Shown: positions 34,856 through 43,457, numbered from the stretch's first letter. The stretch is 50,578 bases of DNA from Bacteroidales bacterium (GCA_011620605.1 WOYW01000017.1:1-50578), one strand, 5' to 3'. Numbers and translations are program-made. The notes: generated by a model not told the origin, from the letters alone.

Positions 34856-37449
34856 TTCAATTTGATCATAAAAACGTTGCCGGGGAAGACATCTCCCATC
34901 AGCTTGTACCCTTTGCCAAAAGAGAACGGCCCTCCTGCATCGTAACCGGTCCTGTCCTGGGACCAGACAAAGTATAATGTAGACCCCGGAAGGTACTCCC
35001 ACCGCAACACCAAATTACTTCGGAATTGGTGGTAATTAAATCCCGGATTATCAATATTCATATCAAAGACCCCGTCCCCGTTGCTGTCCAGCATATAATC
35101 CTTTCCGTTACGCTCAAAGGGCACTTTTTTGAACCGGTTCTCATACCGGGCATCCATGGGATGTGTAACCTCCTTGAGGTCCGTATAATCCCCTAAGGAA
35201 ATAAAAGGACTTCCGTAATACTGAATGGTCAGTTCCGGGGTAATGGCCCAGTCAATACGCAGTGTCATCGACAAGTTCCTGTTATCCACCGTACCCAGAA
35301 GCCAGCCCGGAGAATTGGATAATCCCTCAAACTTTCCAATATACTGTAACTCATCCAGACTTCGTTCATATCCAAGGTCCAGTGATAAGCGCAAATTGGA
35401 AAAAGGCCGGTAACTCATCTGCGGCGAGATCATAAAAAATCGTGAATTCCCGGTAAACCGATGGTTGTAAGCAGCATAAACGCCAAAGAATAATTTTTTG
35501 GAACTATTGGAAAAAATGCCCCCCTGGTATTGCAACATATCCGGCTCTCTCATGGCCGGTCCGCCACGCAACATTTGTTCGTCCACTATCCTGAATCTGT
35601 ATTCCGCTTCCGTAAAAACAGACCAGTGATTGAGCAATTCTATATCCGCACCCAGCTCAATATCTGAATAGAGACCTGTCCCCTGAACGTTCCACGCATT
35701 GTCCTGCGACAGGGTTATGTCGTAATTTTTAAAAATCCATTGGTTGTCTTTTTCCACGTAAGAGATACGAGTACTGTTCTTGATGGTATTGGCCAGCTTC
35801 ATGAATCCCAGATCGTTAAATTCCAGCCCGGGAGTGCGCAGAACGATTTCCTCATTATAACGCCAATGCCCCTTGCTTCCCTTGCCAATCCTGAAATATA
35901 ACCCTGCTCCGCTCAGCCTTGTGCTAGTTGTATCGTAAGGTAACCCGCTTCCCGGCCTTTGGAAATACCTTGCCGAGGAGGACTGCAGCTGGCGTATGGC
36001 TTCCTTATCACCGCCAATGTGGCTGCCGATGGCTTTGAATTCCATAAAATATTTCCGGTCCACCCAATATTTTGTAAAGTCGAGGCCTACGCTTAAGGCA
36101 TCACGCCCCAAAAAATTCAGGTGCTCATCCCTGATGGCACGGTGGGTATGCGTAACGATCCCGCCCAGGATGGTATTTCCGCGGTCAAAATCTTTCTGAA
36201 AACGGCCTACCAGGTAATTGGCCAGCGGCTCCACCGCTTGTGCCGAGTCCACTCCGTTTTCGTATATGTGGGCATTGGCCTTTAAAGTGACCGCTTCAAG
36301 GATTCCCACCGAAAGTCCATTGGCGGTCCTTCCCGAGACTTTCGCTGCTCCGCCGATAGTGGTAAATTTGGGCATTCGCATCATCTCGGCATGCGGATGG
36401 TAAGATGGCGCATGCCCTATCCTGCGTGAATAGAACAGATCATCCCCGTCAAAATCGAAAGCAAAAATATTATTTCCCTCAATAAAAAAAGGCCGTTTCT
36501 CCTCAAAATATGTTTCAAAGGCAGACAGGTTCATTACCGAAGGATCGGCCTCAACCTGCCCGAAATCGGGGTTTATGGTCGCATTCAGGGTAAAATTGTT
36601 TGTTAATCCTATCTTGGCATCCAAACCTCCACGGGCTCCAAAAGCGATCCCCTTGGCATAAGGATTCCCGGGTATCTTTTCGCTGGTTGTTATACTGCCG
36701 GAAAGATAGGGAGATAACTCCAGGCGTCGGTTCCTGGGCAATCCCGTAAGGCCGTGCATTTCTCCGAAAGTATACACCACTCCGGTTCCGTCGTTGGCCA
36801 GCAGTTTCCAATGACTCTCTTCCTGAAAGCGGTCTATATACCTCCATGAGGCAAAACCCCATACCTGATCATCCTTAAGACTGTAACGCATTTGGCTCAG
36901 GGGGATGTCAAATTCAGCCGTCCAGGCATCCTCCTGGTAAGCCACTTTCACATACCAGACAGCATCCCAGTTCAAATCCATGTCATCATTGGATATCCAC
37001 ATATCCATCTTTTGTCCGGCCGCTGTGACTACAAACTCAAAGGCCGTCCGGCGGTCGTGGTAACTGTCCAGCTGGATCCCCACCATATCTCCAAGGTAGT
37101 TGTCCCTGCGCCCCAGTCGTTTGGTGATCTTATCCATATCGTCATAGGCTCGAATGGCTACAAACAGACTTTTGTCGTTGTACAGAACTTTGAGCTCGGT
37201 TTTGTAGGATGGCTCACTATTGTAGTCCGGAACAAACTGCTTGTAGTCACTTTGCCACTCACCCACTTCCCAGCATGCATCTTCCAGTTTTCCATCAATT
37301 ACTGGCGGATTTTCTATGCGTTGTGTGATGTAGATCCTGTTGGGTATGGTATCCCCGGTATTTACCGAATTTCCGGCATAAACCCTTTGAAAAAAGAGTA
37401 CAGCAAACAGCAGAAATAAAAATTTGTTTATAACGAGTTGTTTGCTCAT
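34837..37449 (-). CDS. DUF5916 outer-membrane protein with N-terminal CBM9-like domain
   Basis: An 870-aa exported protein. The signal peptide ends near VYAGN. Residues about 40-215 form a carbohydrate-binding family 9-like sandwich (PPVIDGKLEDACWEVGEW, LFVAIRAYD). The rest matches DUF5916: GLDAKIGLTNNFTLNATINPDFGQVEADPS, a FEEKRPFFIEGNNIF segment, and then many amphipathic strands ending in aromatic-rich C-terminal LNYWFSG. A beta-barrel in the outer membrane is likely. The substrate is unknown. Confidence 0.9.
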   Translation of the reverse strand: MSKQLVINKFLFLLFAVLFFQRVYAGNSVNTGDTIPNRIYITQRIENPPVIDGKLEDACWEVGEWQSDYKQFVPDYNSEPSYKTELKVLYNDKSLFVAIRAYDDMDKITKRLGRRDNYLGDMVGIQLDSYHDRRTAFEFVVTAAGQKMDMWISNDDMDLNWDAVWYVKVAYQEDAWTAEFDIPLSQMRYSLKDDQVWGFASWRYIDRFQEESHWKLLANDGTGVVYTFGEMHGLTGLPRNRRLELSPYLSGSITTSEKIPGNPYAKGIAFGARGGLDAKIGLTNNFTLNATINPDFGQVEADPSVMNLSAFETYFEEKRPFFIEGNNIFAFDFDGDDLFYSRRIGHAPSYHPHAEMMRMPKFTTIGGAAKVSGRTANGLSVGILEAVTLKANAHIYENGVDSAQAVEPLANYLVGRFQKDFDRGNTILGGIVTHTHRAIRDEHLNFLGRDALSVGLDFTKYWVDRKYFMEFKAIGSHIGGDKEAIRQLQSSSARYFQRPGSGLPYDTTSTRLSGAGLYFRIGKGSKGHWRYNEEIVLRTPGLEFNDLGFMKLANTIKNSTRISYVEKDNQWIFKNYDITLSQDNAWNVQGTGLYSDIELGADIELLNHWSVFTEAEYRFRIVDEQMLRGGPAMREPDMLQYQGGIFSNSSKKLFFGVYAAYNHRFTGNSRFFMISPQMSYRPFSNLRLSLDLGYERSLDELQYIGKFEGLSNSPGWLLGTVDNRNLSMTLRIDWAITPELTIQYYGSPFISLGDYTDLKEVTHPMDARYENRFKKVPFERNGKDYMLDSNGDGVFDMNIDNPGFNYHQFRSNLVLRWEYLPGSTLYFVWSQDRTGYDAGGPFSFGKGYKLMGDVFPGNVFMIKLNYWFSG

Positions 37450-37553
37450 CGCATATTTCTTTTAATCATCTATTTTCGGACATGAATGTTTTCCGGGAAC
37501 AGGATATATCTCCCTGAAAACGGCATTATTTTGTAGCAAAACGACCCGTTACG

Positions 37554-37603
37554 TTCCAATTGGAATACATTATTATGTCTGTTTTATTGAAAAGTCAAAA
37601 ATA
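37554..37603. promoter_or_regulatory. palindrome and -7 box upstream of the DUF5916 gene
   Basis: In the 271-nt gap 37450-37720, the minus strand carries TATTTTTG (37603-37596), a weak fit to TAnnTTTG, about 145 nt before the DUF5916 start. A perfect 12-bp palindrome TTCCAATTGGAA (37554-37565) lies about 30 nt downstream of it, in a suitable place for an operator. The rest of the gap shows nothing I can name. Confidence 0.35.
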
Positions 37604-37720
37604 AGAAAAAACGGGGAATTCGGTTTTGGGAACCTTTCCCCCGGTCTAAATTTACCCTAGAATATATCTCAATGTTGATCAGACTGCAGTATCTCCTTTG
37701 ATTTATTCTGACAACATCTT

Positions 37721-38032
37721 TCAGATCCTGGGTTTTTGGACAATGCGGATGATCAGCGAAGCAACATAGATCAGGCCGCCGTAAATGACCGTGATCAGGG
37801 CTACTTTCATTCCGCCGGCCATTATTCCCAACGAGATGTCACCCGCTCTTTCAATGGCATCGCATGCCTGTTGCAGGCCGATCAGTGTGCCCAGGATCCC
37901 GGTGATCAGGGCCATCAGCCCAATTTCCTTTACCCATGCCGGGGCTTTCCAGGCAGCAATTAACAAAAAGACCAGTTCAATGGTCAACAGTCCCATAAAA
38001 AGAGGACCTCCTTCAATGAATAAATGTAACAT
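37721..38032 (-). CDS. short MotA/TolQ/ExbB-like membrane protein
   Basis: About 103 aa with three hydrophobic helices, starting at the ATG at 38032 (MLHLFIEGGPLFMGLL). The pattern GGPLFMGLL, then LMALITGILGTLIGLQQACDAIE, then IMAGGMKVALITVIYGGLIYVA matches the two-helix channel core of the ExbB/TolQ proton-channel family, but without the large cytoplasmic part. No ExbD/TolR partner is adjacent. It is divergent from a LytTR regulator, with which it may form a unit. Confidence 0.75.
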   Translation of the reverse strand: MLHLFIEGGPLFMGLLTIELVFLLIAAWKAPAWVKEIGLMALITGILGTLIGLQQACDAIERAGDISLGIMAGGMKVALITVIYGGLIYVASLIIRIVQKPRI

Positions 38033-38149
38033 AATGATTTGTTTTATTTGTTGATGTAAAATTACTTCCAAACGACGGAAACACCATGGTAGAAACCATT
38101 CCTGAAGGTGTCAAATCCGCCTGTTTAGATGCAAGACAGGTGATCATCA

Positions 38150-38179
38150 CAAAAATATAGACCGAATTAACTACTTTTG
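38150..38179. promoter_or_regulatory. divergent -7 boxes between the ExbB-like and LytTR genes
   Basis: The minus strand has TATTTTTG (38157-38150), about 118 nt before the ExbB-like ATG. The plus strand has TACTTTTG (38172-38179), ending 3 nt before the LytTR ATG at 38183. A 5-bp stem ATGGT/ACCAT (about 38092-38105) in the shared region might be a regulator site. All are consensus matches only. Confidence 0.35.
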
Positions 38180-38182
38180 GGT

Positions 38183-38884
38183 ATGAAAAGGTATTTCAGT
38201 ATAGTGTACTGGTTGGGGGTTGTGTTGTTGATGAGCCTGGTCTTTGCCAGTGTGGTGGACGGGTATTCTCAAGCCCTCTTGCTGGCCATAATGTTCCTGC
38301 CAGGAGCTTTGCTGGCCAAATTCTTTATGAAAGATCTATCCTTTGAGAACAAGCTTAAGGGCATACTGCACAGCTGCTGTCTGGCCCTGGCCACCCTGCT
38401 TACAGAGTATCTGGGCATCATTTTTACCAGCTGGTACCTTTTCAGACTCACCCCTGGCACCCTTCCCGACCTGATCTTCAATCCGGTACTTATATGGCTT
38501 CTGCTGGCCGCATTTATAGCTATGGAGCGCATCCTGGAGCATTACATAGTAAAAACCATCCCTCCCGACGAATTCATCACATTCACCTCGGACCGGAAAA
38601 AAGTCTCAATTAGGCTAGATTCAATATTGTTTGTAGAATCAAGGGATTCGGAAGTCCTGATCAGTACGTCCGACAATACAACGTTCCGCACCAAAATGAA
38701 GATCTCGCAATGGGAATCTGTCCTTGATGACCGATTTTTAAGGGTACACCGTTCCTACCTGGTAAACATGGATCACATCAGCCACTCAACGGCCAACGAA
38801 GTGACCGTCGGGGACCACACCATAGAAGTATCCCGCAAATACAGGGATGCTTTCCGAAGGTCTGTCCGGAAAATTTCCTCATAA
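38183..38884 (+). CDS. membrane-anchored LytTR family transcriptional regulator
   Basis: A 233-aa protein with four predicted membrane helices in residues about 5-120, then a LytTR DNA-binding domain: IRLDSILFVESRDSEVLIST, KMKISQWESVL, RFLRVHRSYLVNMDHIS and the terminal VSRKYRDAFRRSV. There is no receiver domain, so control must come through the membrane part or by abundance. I use the ATG at 38183 rather than a TTG 6 nt upstream that lies in the -7 box. The adjacent ExbB-like gene is the obvious candidate target. Confidence 0.88.
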   Translation: MKRYFSIVYWLGVVLLMSLVFASVVDGYSQALLLAIMFLPGALLAKFFMKDLSFENKLKGILHSCCLALATLLTEYLGIIFTSWYLFRLTPGTLPDLIFNPVLIWLLLAAFIAMERILEHYIVKTIPPDEFITFTSDRKKVSIRLDSILFVESRDSEVLISTSDNTTFRTKMKISQWESVLDDRFLRVHRSYLVNMDHISHSTANEVTVGDHTIEVSRKYRDAFRRSVRKISS

Positions 38885-39012
38885 TCATGAATCCGGCTGT
38901 TTACCACACAAAGGGGATCAGCCGGTACTCAAAAGAGATCAACCTGTACCTCACCCACTCAGCATATTCGCTGTACCCTTCAAGTGAAGACTTCAAATTA
39001 GCCCTGTTGCGG

Positions 39013-39156
39013 CTTACCACCTCCGGCCATTTTCGCGGGTTTCCGGCCATTTCCCGGGGAGGTGGTAAGTAACAAATATGTCGCAAAAACACATAATATG
39101 CTGTTATTAAAGGCGTTATAGATACAGTTTCGGTTGTCGCTACTTACCACCTCCCC
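39013..39156. repeat. overlapping alternative inverted repeats in the intergenic region
   Basis: CTTACCACCTCC occurs at 39013-39024 and 39143-39154, and its reverse complement GGAGGTGGTAAG at 39058-39069. The middle copy can pair with either outer copy. With the right copy the match extends to 15 perfect bp (39056-39070 with 39142-39156), enclosing a 71-nt AT-rich loop. The 371-bp gap 38885-39255 has no gene I can support; open frames there are low-complexity. Confidence 0.6.
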
Positions 39157-39202
39157 CCGGCAGACACCCACGGCAATCACCCCAGGCTGACACTCGGCAA
39201 GA

Positions 39203-39238
39203 ACCTCTGCTGGCACCTCTGCTGGCACCTCGGGCAAG
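39203..39238. repeat. 12-bp tandem repeat
   Basis: ACCTCTGCTGGC is repeated perfectly at 39203-39214 and 39215-39226, followed by a degenerate third unit (ACCTCGGGCAAGC). It lies just after the stop of the glycosidase gene. It may be slippage or part of a repeat element with the hairpins upstream. Confidence 0.6.
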
Positions 39239-39255
39239 CACCTTGTTCGTAGCAA

Positions 39256-40869
39256 TTATTCCCTTGTAACCAGTTTGATGTGCAGGAGTGTGGGTTTTTC
39301 GCCAAAATAGGGTCCGCCCCAGTCGGTCTCATCTCCGTTCAGAATGCGCATCATTTGAAATGCTCCGTTTTCGTAATAGCCTTCGGTAACTTTGAGATAT
39401 TGCCATGCTTTACCTGCATTTTCCCGGATGGGATTGAAAGTCAAGCGGCAACCGGTCGCTACGGCCATGAACTCGTTCTCAGCCAATTTGATGAACATGG
39501 CTTTTCCTGTACGGTTTTGAGGGTCCGGATCCTGATGCAGGTCCAGCCGGTGTCCCTGACCAAACCTGATTACGGCTTCCCAGTTTCCAAGGTCAACTCG
39601 TTTTACGGGATCTCCTTCCTCAGGTTCAACTACGGATCTTATCTTGCCTTCGAAACCCCATTTAGCCAATTGCCGGGACATGGGAACGAGCAATTTATAT
39701 TCCTCTGCGAAGGGATTCGCCCTGTTCTCCGTTTTTCCGAACCACCGGCTGTCCACACCAAAAGGAGCGTACCCGATACCATTTTCAATTACTTTGTAAA
39801 GGTATTTCACATCACCTCCCGTTTCCGGAACCATAAGGGCGTTGTCCGGACGGCTATACATATCTATCACTTTGAGAACCGTTTCATCCCCGCGCAAATA
39901 AATGTCCGGTGCTACAAAATCTATGGAAGGTGCAGCCGCTTTCCATATAGGTATTACGTTCTCTGTCGCACCGCCGCTCTCGTAATGAGTAGCCGGTGGA
40001 TTGGACAACGGGTCACGCAAAGCCACATTAACATACATGGGCAACGGATAAACGGCTTTTCCGGCCGTGGCCACATATTCTATGTAACGGGCGACCGACC
40101 AGGCATGGAAATACTCATCGGCATCGGTTCCAAACACATCTTCCCAGTTTCCTTTGGCACCGGCGGAGACGTTCAACTGCTCCAACACCTCGGCTTTAAG
40201 TAATGCATCAGGCACCGGTTGTTCAAACAACTGTTGAGCGGCAGGAGAAAAATCACGCACGCTACCCCAGGTGCCGGGCTCGTTCTGCACCTGCACCAAA
40301 ATGACGGTATGCTGCGGATCGGCTTCTTTCAGATATGCCATAAACTCGGCAAAAGCCTTTGCATCGGCCTCCATGGCGGCTATGGCGTGCGGGGAGGGAG
40401 AATCCACCGACTGCCCGTCTTTCCCAATAATATTGGGATACTTCCGGGAATCCCTTTTCATCCATTCGGGCATGTAATGGTTGCTCCCGTTTTTCCAGGT
40501 AGCAAACCACAGCAAAACCAGTCGAACATCTCTTTCCCTGGCTTGGTCTAGCACCATTTGTATTATGGAATAATCGTACTTACCGGGTTCGGGTTCAAAT
40601 TGTTCCCAGTAAATGGGAATCTCCAGGGTATTGGCATGCATGCCTTCAATCGTGTTCCATACGCCTGGCAGCATTTTGGGCCAGGTGGATGAATTGGCAG
40701 ATTGACCGCCAAACATAAAGAAGGGTTCGCCATCTACCAACAGGGCAAAACGGCCCTCATTTTCAATCATTCTGGGCATTTCTGCCTGATTTGAAGGTGA
40801 ACAGGCAACGATGATGCTTATAAAAGCCAGGACGAATAGTGCGTTGCACACTTTGTTCTTTTTACTCAT
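39256..40869 (-). CDS. GH35/DUF5597-like beta-galactosidase family lipoprotein
   Basis: A lipoprotein (lipobox ISIIVAC) of about 537 aa. The TIM-barrel part has FGGQSANSSTWPKM, the acid/base region VQVQNEPGTWG and a second acidic motif MVPETGGDVKY. The C-terminal part fits DUF5597. Members act on beta-galactosides or related plant glycans. I use the ATG at 40869 (MSKKNKVCNALF) rather than an upstream TTG. Codons for NKVCNAL in the signal peptide lie inside the left arm of palindromic repeat copy B. Confidence 0.82.
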   Translation of the reverse strand: MSKKNKVCNALFVLAFISIIVACSPSNQAEMPRMIENEGRFALLVDGEPFFMFGGQSANSSTWPKMLPGVWNTIEGMHANTLEIPIYWEQFEPEPGKYDYSIIQMVLDQARERDVRLVLLWFATWKNGSNHYMPEWMKRDSRKYPNIIGKDGQSVDSPSPHAIAAMEADAKAFAEFMAYLKEADPQHTVILVQVQNEPGTWGSVRDFSPAAQQLFEQPVPDALLKAEVLEQLNVSAGAKGNWEDVFGTDADEYFHAWSVARYIEYVATAGKAVYPLPMYVNVALRDPLSNPPATHYESGGATENVIPIWKAAAPSIDFVAPDIYLRGDETVLKVIDMYSRPDNALMVPETGGDVKYLYKVIENGIGYAPFGVDSRWFGKTENRANPFAEEYKLLVPMSRQLAKWGFEGKIRSVVEPEEGDPVKRVDLGNWEAVIRFGQGHRLDLHQDPDPQNRTGKAMFIKLAENEFMAVATGCRLTFNPIRENAGKAWQYLKVTEGYYENGAFQMMRILNGDETDWGGPYFGEKPTLLHIKLVTRE

Positions 40870-40956
40870 TATCAATAACTTATTAATTTCTACCCCCCGG
40901 GGGTTGAAGTTTATAATACTCTGTATATCAGTCTAATGAACAATGTGTGCGTTGCA
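40840..40956. repeat. 117-bp palindromic repeat, copy B
   Basis: It has the same length as copy A (22569-22685) and aligns without gaps at about 70%. The right 19 nt (GAACAATGTGTGCGTTGCA) are identical, as is the central C/G run at the same offset (CCCCCCGGGGG, 40893-40903). The left arm (40840-40863) is diverged at the GTT/AAC triplet. It spans the 63-bp gap between the GNAT-nitrilase stop and the glycosidase start and enters both coding regions. Confidence 0.75.
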
Positions 40957-42423
40957 CACATCTTTTCGCCGGTCCCTGAGGTTCCGTACACTGCCAAATT
41001 GATTCAATTCCCGAAGCAGATCTATGTCCACATCGGCTATCAGTATCATTTCCGTGTTGGGGGTTGCCTCGGCTTTGATCCCGTTGGTGGGAAAGGCAAA
41101 ATCGCACGGAGTGAAGACCACGGATTGTGCGTATTGAATGTCCATATTGTGAACTTTGGGCAGGTTGCCTACACAGCCTGCAATGGCCACGTAACATTCA
41201 TTTTCTATGGCGCGGGCATGGGCACAGTTCCGTACCCTGGCGTACCCGTTTTGTGTGTCTGTCAGGAAAGGAACAAATAGCATATCAATCCCTTCGTCTG
41301 CTAATATCCGGCTTAATTCTGGAAATTCCACGTCATAGCACATGAGGATCCCGACCTTGCCGCAATCCGTCTTGAAGGACTTAATTTTACTACCTCCCTG
41401 CATTCCCCAGACTTTCGCTTCGTCCGGTGTTATATGAAGTTTTTCGTACCTTTCTATCCCGCCGTCTCTTTTACACAGGTATCCCACGTTGTATAAATTG
41501 TTATTGACTATCTCGGGCATACTTCCCGTTATAATGTTGATGTTGTACGAGATCGCCAGTTGGGCAAAACGCTGGACAAAGGCTTCGGTATATCCTGCCA
41601 GTTTCCGGATGGCCTCGGCTTCCGAAAGATTATTGTATTCAGACATCAACGGTGCATTGAAAAACTCGGCTTGTTGCATTACTTCTTCCAGGTTTTTGTA
41701 TAGTCTCATTTGCCACTGGATAAGACCCAGACGCACAACGGATTTCTTGATGGAAGCCTTATTTCTCTTTTTTTCATAATAGACCTTATCCCACTCCAAC
41801 AGTACGGCATATTCCTGGGATTCCTTGTCTCCACGCAGGTATCCTTTAAGGATCCTTACCGGGTGAAAATCGTTGGACATCTGAAAATCCAGTACAGGAT
41901 CGTGGATCTCTTTCTTTTTCACCTTATCTATATATTGGCGTGGAGTCATCTGAGATGCGTACTGATGGTAATTTGGGATCCTGCCTCCAAAAACGATCCC
42001 TTTGAGGTTCAGTTTTTCACACAGTTCTTTTCTGTAGTCGTAAAGCCTTCTGCCCAGACGTAATCCCCTGAATTTTGGCCTTATGAAGATGTCAATCCCA
42101 TACAGTTTATTTCCTGCGGCAGTATGTGTGTTAAAAGTGTATCCGCCGGTAATTTCCTGGTAGGTATGCTTTTCATCAAACCGGGTATCATCTATGATTA
42201 TGGACAAGGCACACCCGGCCAGTTCGTTATTTACCTTTATACCCACTTGCCCTTCAGGAAACAGATTGATAAGTGTCTTTATGTGATGCTCTTTCCAATA
42301 CGTTTCCGGCATATTTGAATACGCCTCTATTATCGCATTCCGGATATCGTTGTAATCTTCTTTTTTGAGGAAGACTAACTCAATATTATCGATTGTTGTC
42401 ATGTCTTTCATGTCTGTTTCCAT
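40933..42423 (-). CDS. GNAT acetyltransferase-nitrilase fusion, with a probable internal deletion
   Basis: A 496-aa two-domain protein. Residues about 10-215 are a GNAT domain (RPKFRGLRLGRRLYDYR acetyl-CoA loop). The rest is a nitrilase-superfamily domain with Lys in YEKLHITPDE and Cys in ILMCYDVEFPE. From memory, relatives have about 18 more residues ending in FPEFF just before NAPLM; here the sequence jumps QQAEFFNAPLM, so the strand before the catalytic Glu appears deleted, in frame. The last residues (DVCNAHIVH) are encoded by the palindromic repeat instead of the family tail. Activity is doubtful. Confidence 0.85.
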   Translation of the reverse strand: METDMKDMTTIDNIELVFLKKEDYNDIRNAIIEAYSNMPETYWKEHHIKTLINLFPEGQVGIKVNNELAGCALSIIIDDTRFDEKHTYQEITGGYTFNTHTAAGNKLYGIDIFIRPKFRGLRLGRRLYDYRKELCEKLNLKGIVFGGRIPNYHQYASQMTPRQYIDKVKKKEIHDPVLDFQMSNDFHPVRILKGYLRGDKESQEYAVLLEWDKVYYEKKRNKASIKKSVVRLGLIQWQMRLYKNLEEVMQQAEFFNAPLMSEYNNLSEAEAIRKLAGYTEAFVQRFAQLAISYNINIITGSMPEIVNNNLYNVGYLCKRDGGIERYEKLHITPDEAKVWGMQGGSKIKSFKTDCGKVGILMCYDVEFPELSRILADEGIDMLFVPFLTDTQNGYARVRNCAHARAIENECYVAIAGCVGNLPKVHNMDIQYAQSVVFTPCDFAFPTNGIKAEATPNTEMILIADVDIDLLRELNQFGSVRNLRDRRKDVCNAHIVH

Positions 42424-42426
42424 CTA

Positions 42427-42936
42427 TTAGTATTTACTATTCTCCGTTTTGTAATAATCCACTCTTTCCAATCTGTCCCAGCCCCCCCTGGTAAAGTCGG
42501 GTACGCGTACCGGCCGACCATTATTGGCGACAGACGTTCTGGAAAGTTCAATAATGGCACTCCATTCGGCGGCATCATAAACATCCATATCCAGCGGGAG
42601 GCCGTTTCTCAGGCAATAGATCAGGCGGTAATCCATAATAAAATCCATGCCTCCGTGCCCGCCAACCTCTTTGGCCTTCTGCCCCACTTCTTTGACAATG
42701 GGATGTTCATAAAGCGTAAGGACCGAGTCTAACGCTTTGTCCTGTAGAAAGCGGTGTGCGTCGGGCTCCAGCGCGATCCCCGGACTTGGGTATTTTTGGG
42801 CAAACCCTTTGGTACCGCTGATCGTATGGAGGCGGCTGTAAGGCCGGGGACTTGTCACATCGTGCTGCAGCATAATGGTCTTTCCCTTAACGGTTCTGAT
42901 GACCGAGGTGTTCATGTCTCCGTTCAGGATGGAAAA
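42427..42936 (-). pseudogene. GH109 (Gfo/Idh/MocA) glycosidase, C-terminal fragment
   Basis: From about [18 protein letters not shown] the frame matches the C-terminal third of GH109 NAD-dependent glycosidases (alpha-N-acetylgalactosaminidase type): [45 protein letters not shown] and [12 protein letters not shown]. The NAD-binding domain and signal region are missing. Upstream sequence belongs to an OsmC-like remnant in another frame. The stop lies 3 nt before the GNAT-nitrilase start. Confidence 0.75.
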
Positions 42937-42979
42937 AAAGCATTTCATAACTATATAATTTATCTTCAAATATCGCGAA

Positions 42980-43201
42980 AAATTGGGTGCGTAGTAAGTT
43001 GTCGCTAACCGGGCACCTGTCTTCAATGGCTTTGGCCCATTTTTCCAGGGTTGCATCGTCGGCATCGGTATCGGGTTTTAGAACTACGGATATTTCTTTG
43101 AACCCTGCGCGCTCTTCAAAACTTTGTCCTAACAAACGGGCCGGGTTAAGGGGACCACTTAAGTCTATCTTGTCTGAAATGGTCAACGACACAGTACACA
43201 A
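42980..43201 (-). pseudogene. OsmC-like protein, C-terminal fragment
   Basis: A short frame (ISDKIDLSGPLNPARLL, then [17 protein letters not shown]) resembles the second half of OsmC/Ohr-type peroxiredoxins, including the RCPVS motif with the C-terminal redox Cys. The N-terminal half with the first Cys is missing, and the final strand runs into GH109 sequence. It is one side of a deletion chimera. Confidence 0.6.
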
Positions 43202-43238
43202 ACTTATAACCTTAAAGCACAGGAATGCCGGCGGTTAA

Positions 43239-43457
43239 CTGGCTACATTATTACTGAACCTTGTACGGTTATTTGGAGAACACCGTATCAACAGTTCGTT
43301 TAACCGGGAAGAGATGGCTCATACCCCGGGTTATTCCAAATAAAGCATCATCAATACCCTGTCAGACTTTCAGAAAGGCAGCATTATATCTATTTCCGGC
43401 AAAAATCTTGAGATTCTGGACAACAAAACCCTGAAGACCATTCCCGAAAAAGGCTAA
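43239..43457 (+). pseudogene. Crp/Fnr-type regulator, C-terminal helix-turn-helix fragment
   Basis: On the plus strand a frame reads LFGEHRINSSFNREEMAHTPGYSK, a TAA at 43341-43343, then SIINTLSDFQKGSIIS and LEILDNKTL. This is the winged helix of a Crp/Fnr regulator with one nonsense codon (a CAA to TAA change would explain it). The cyclic-nucleotide-type domain is absent; an in-frame stop at 43236 precedes it. It fills most of the gap between the OsmC relic and the hydrolase. Confidence 0.65.

Noticed and set aside
38887-39255. Small open frames on both strands of the gap after the LytTR gene (61 and 85 codons)
   Set aside because: They cover inverted and tandem repeats, read as low-complexity peptides (PAEVPAEV) and have no promoter or family match.
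39280-40203. 307-codon plus-strand open frame
   Set aside because: Antisense to the GH35/DUF5597-like gene, with no start signal or recognisable motif.
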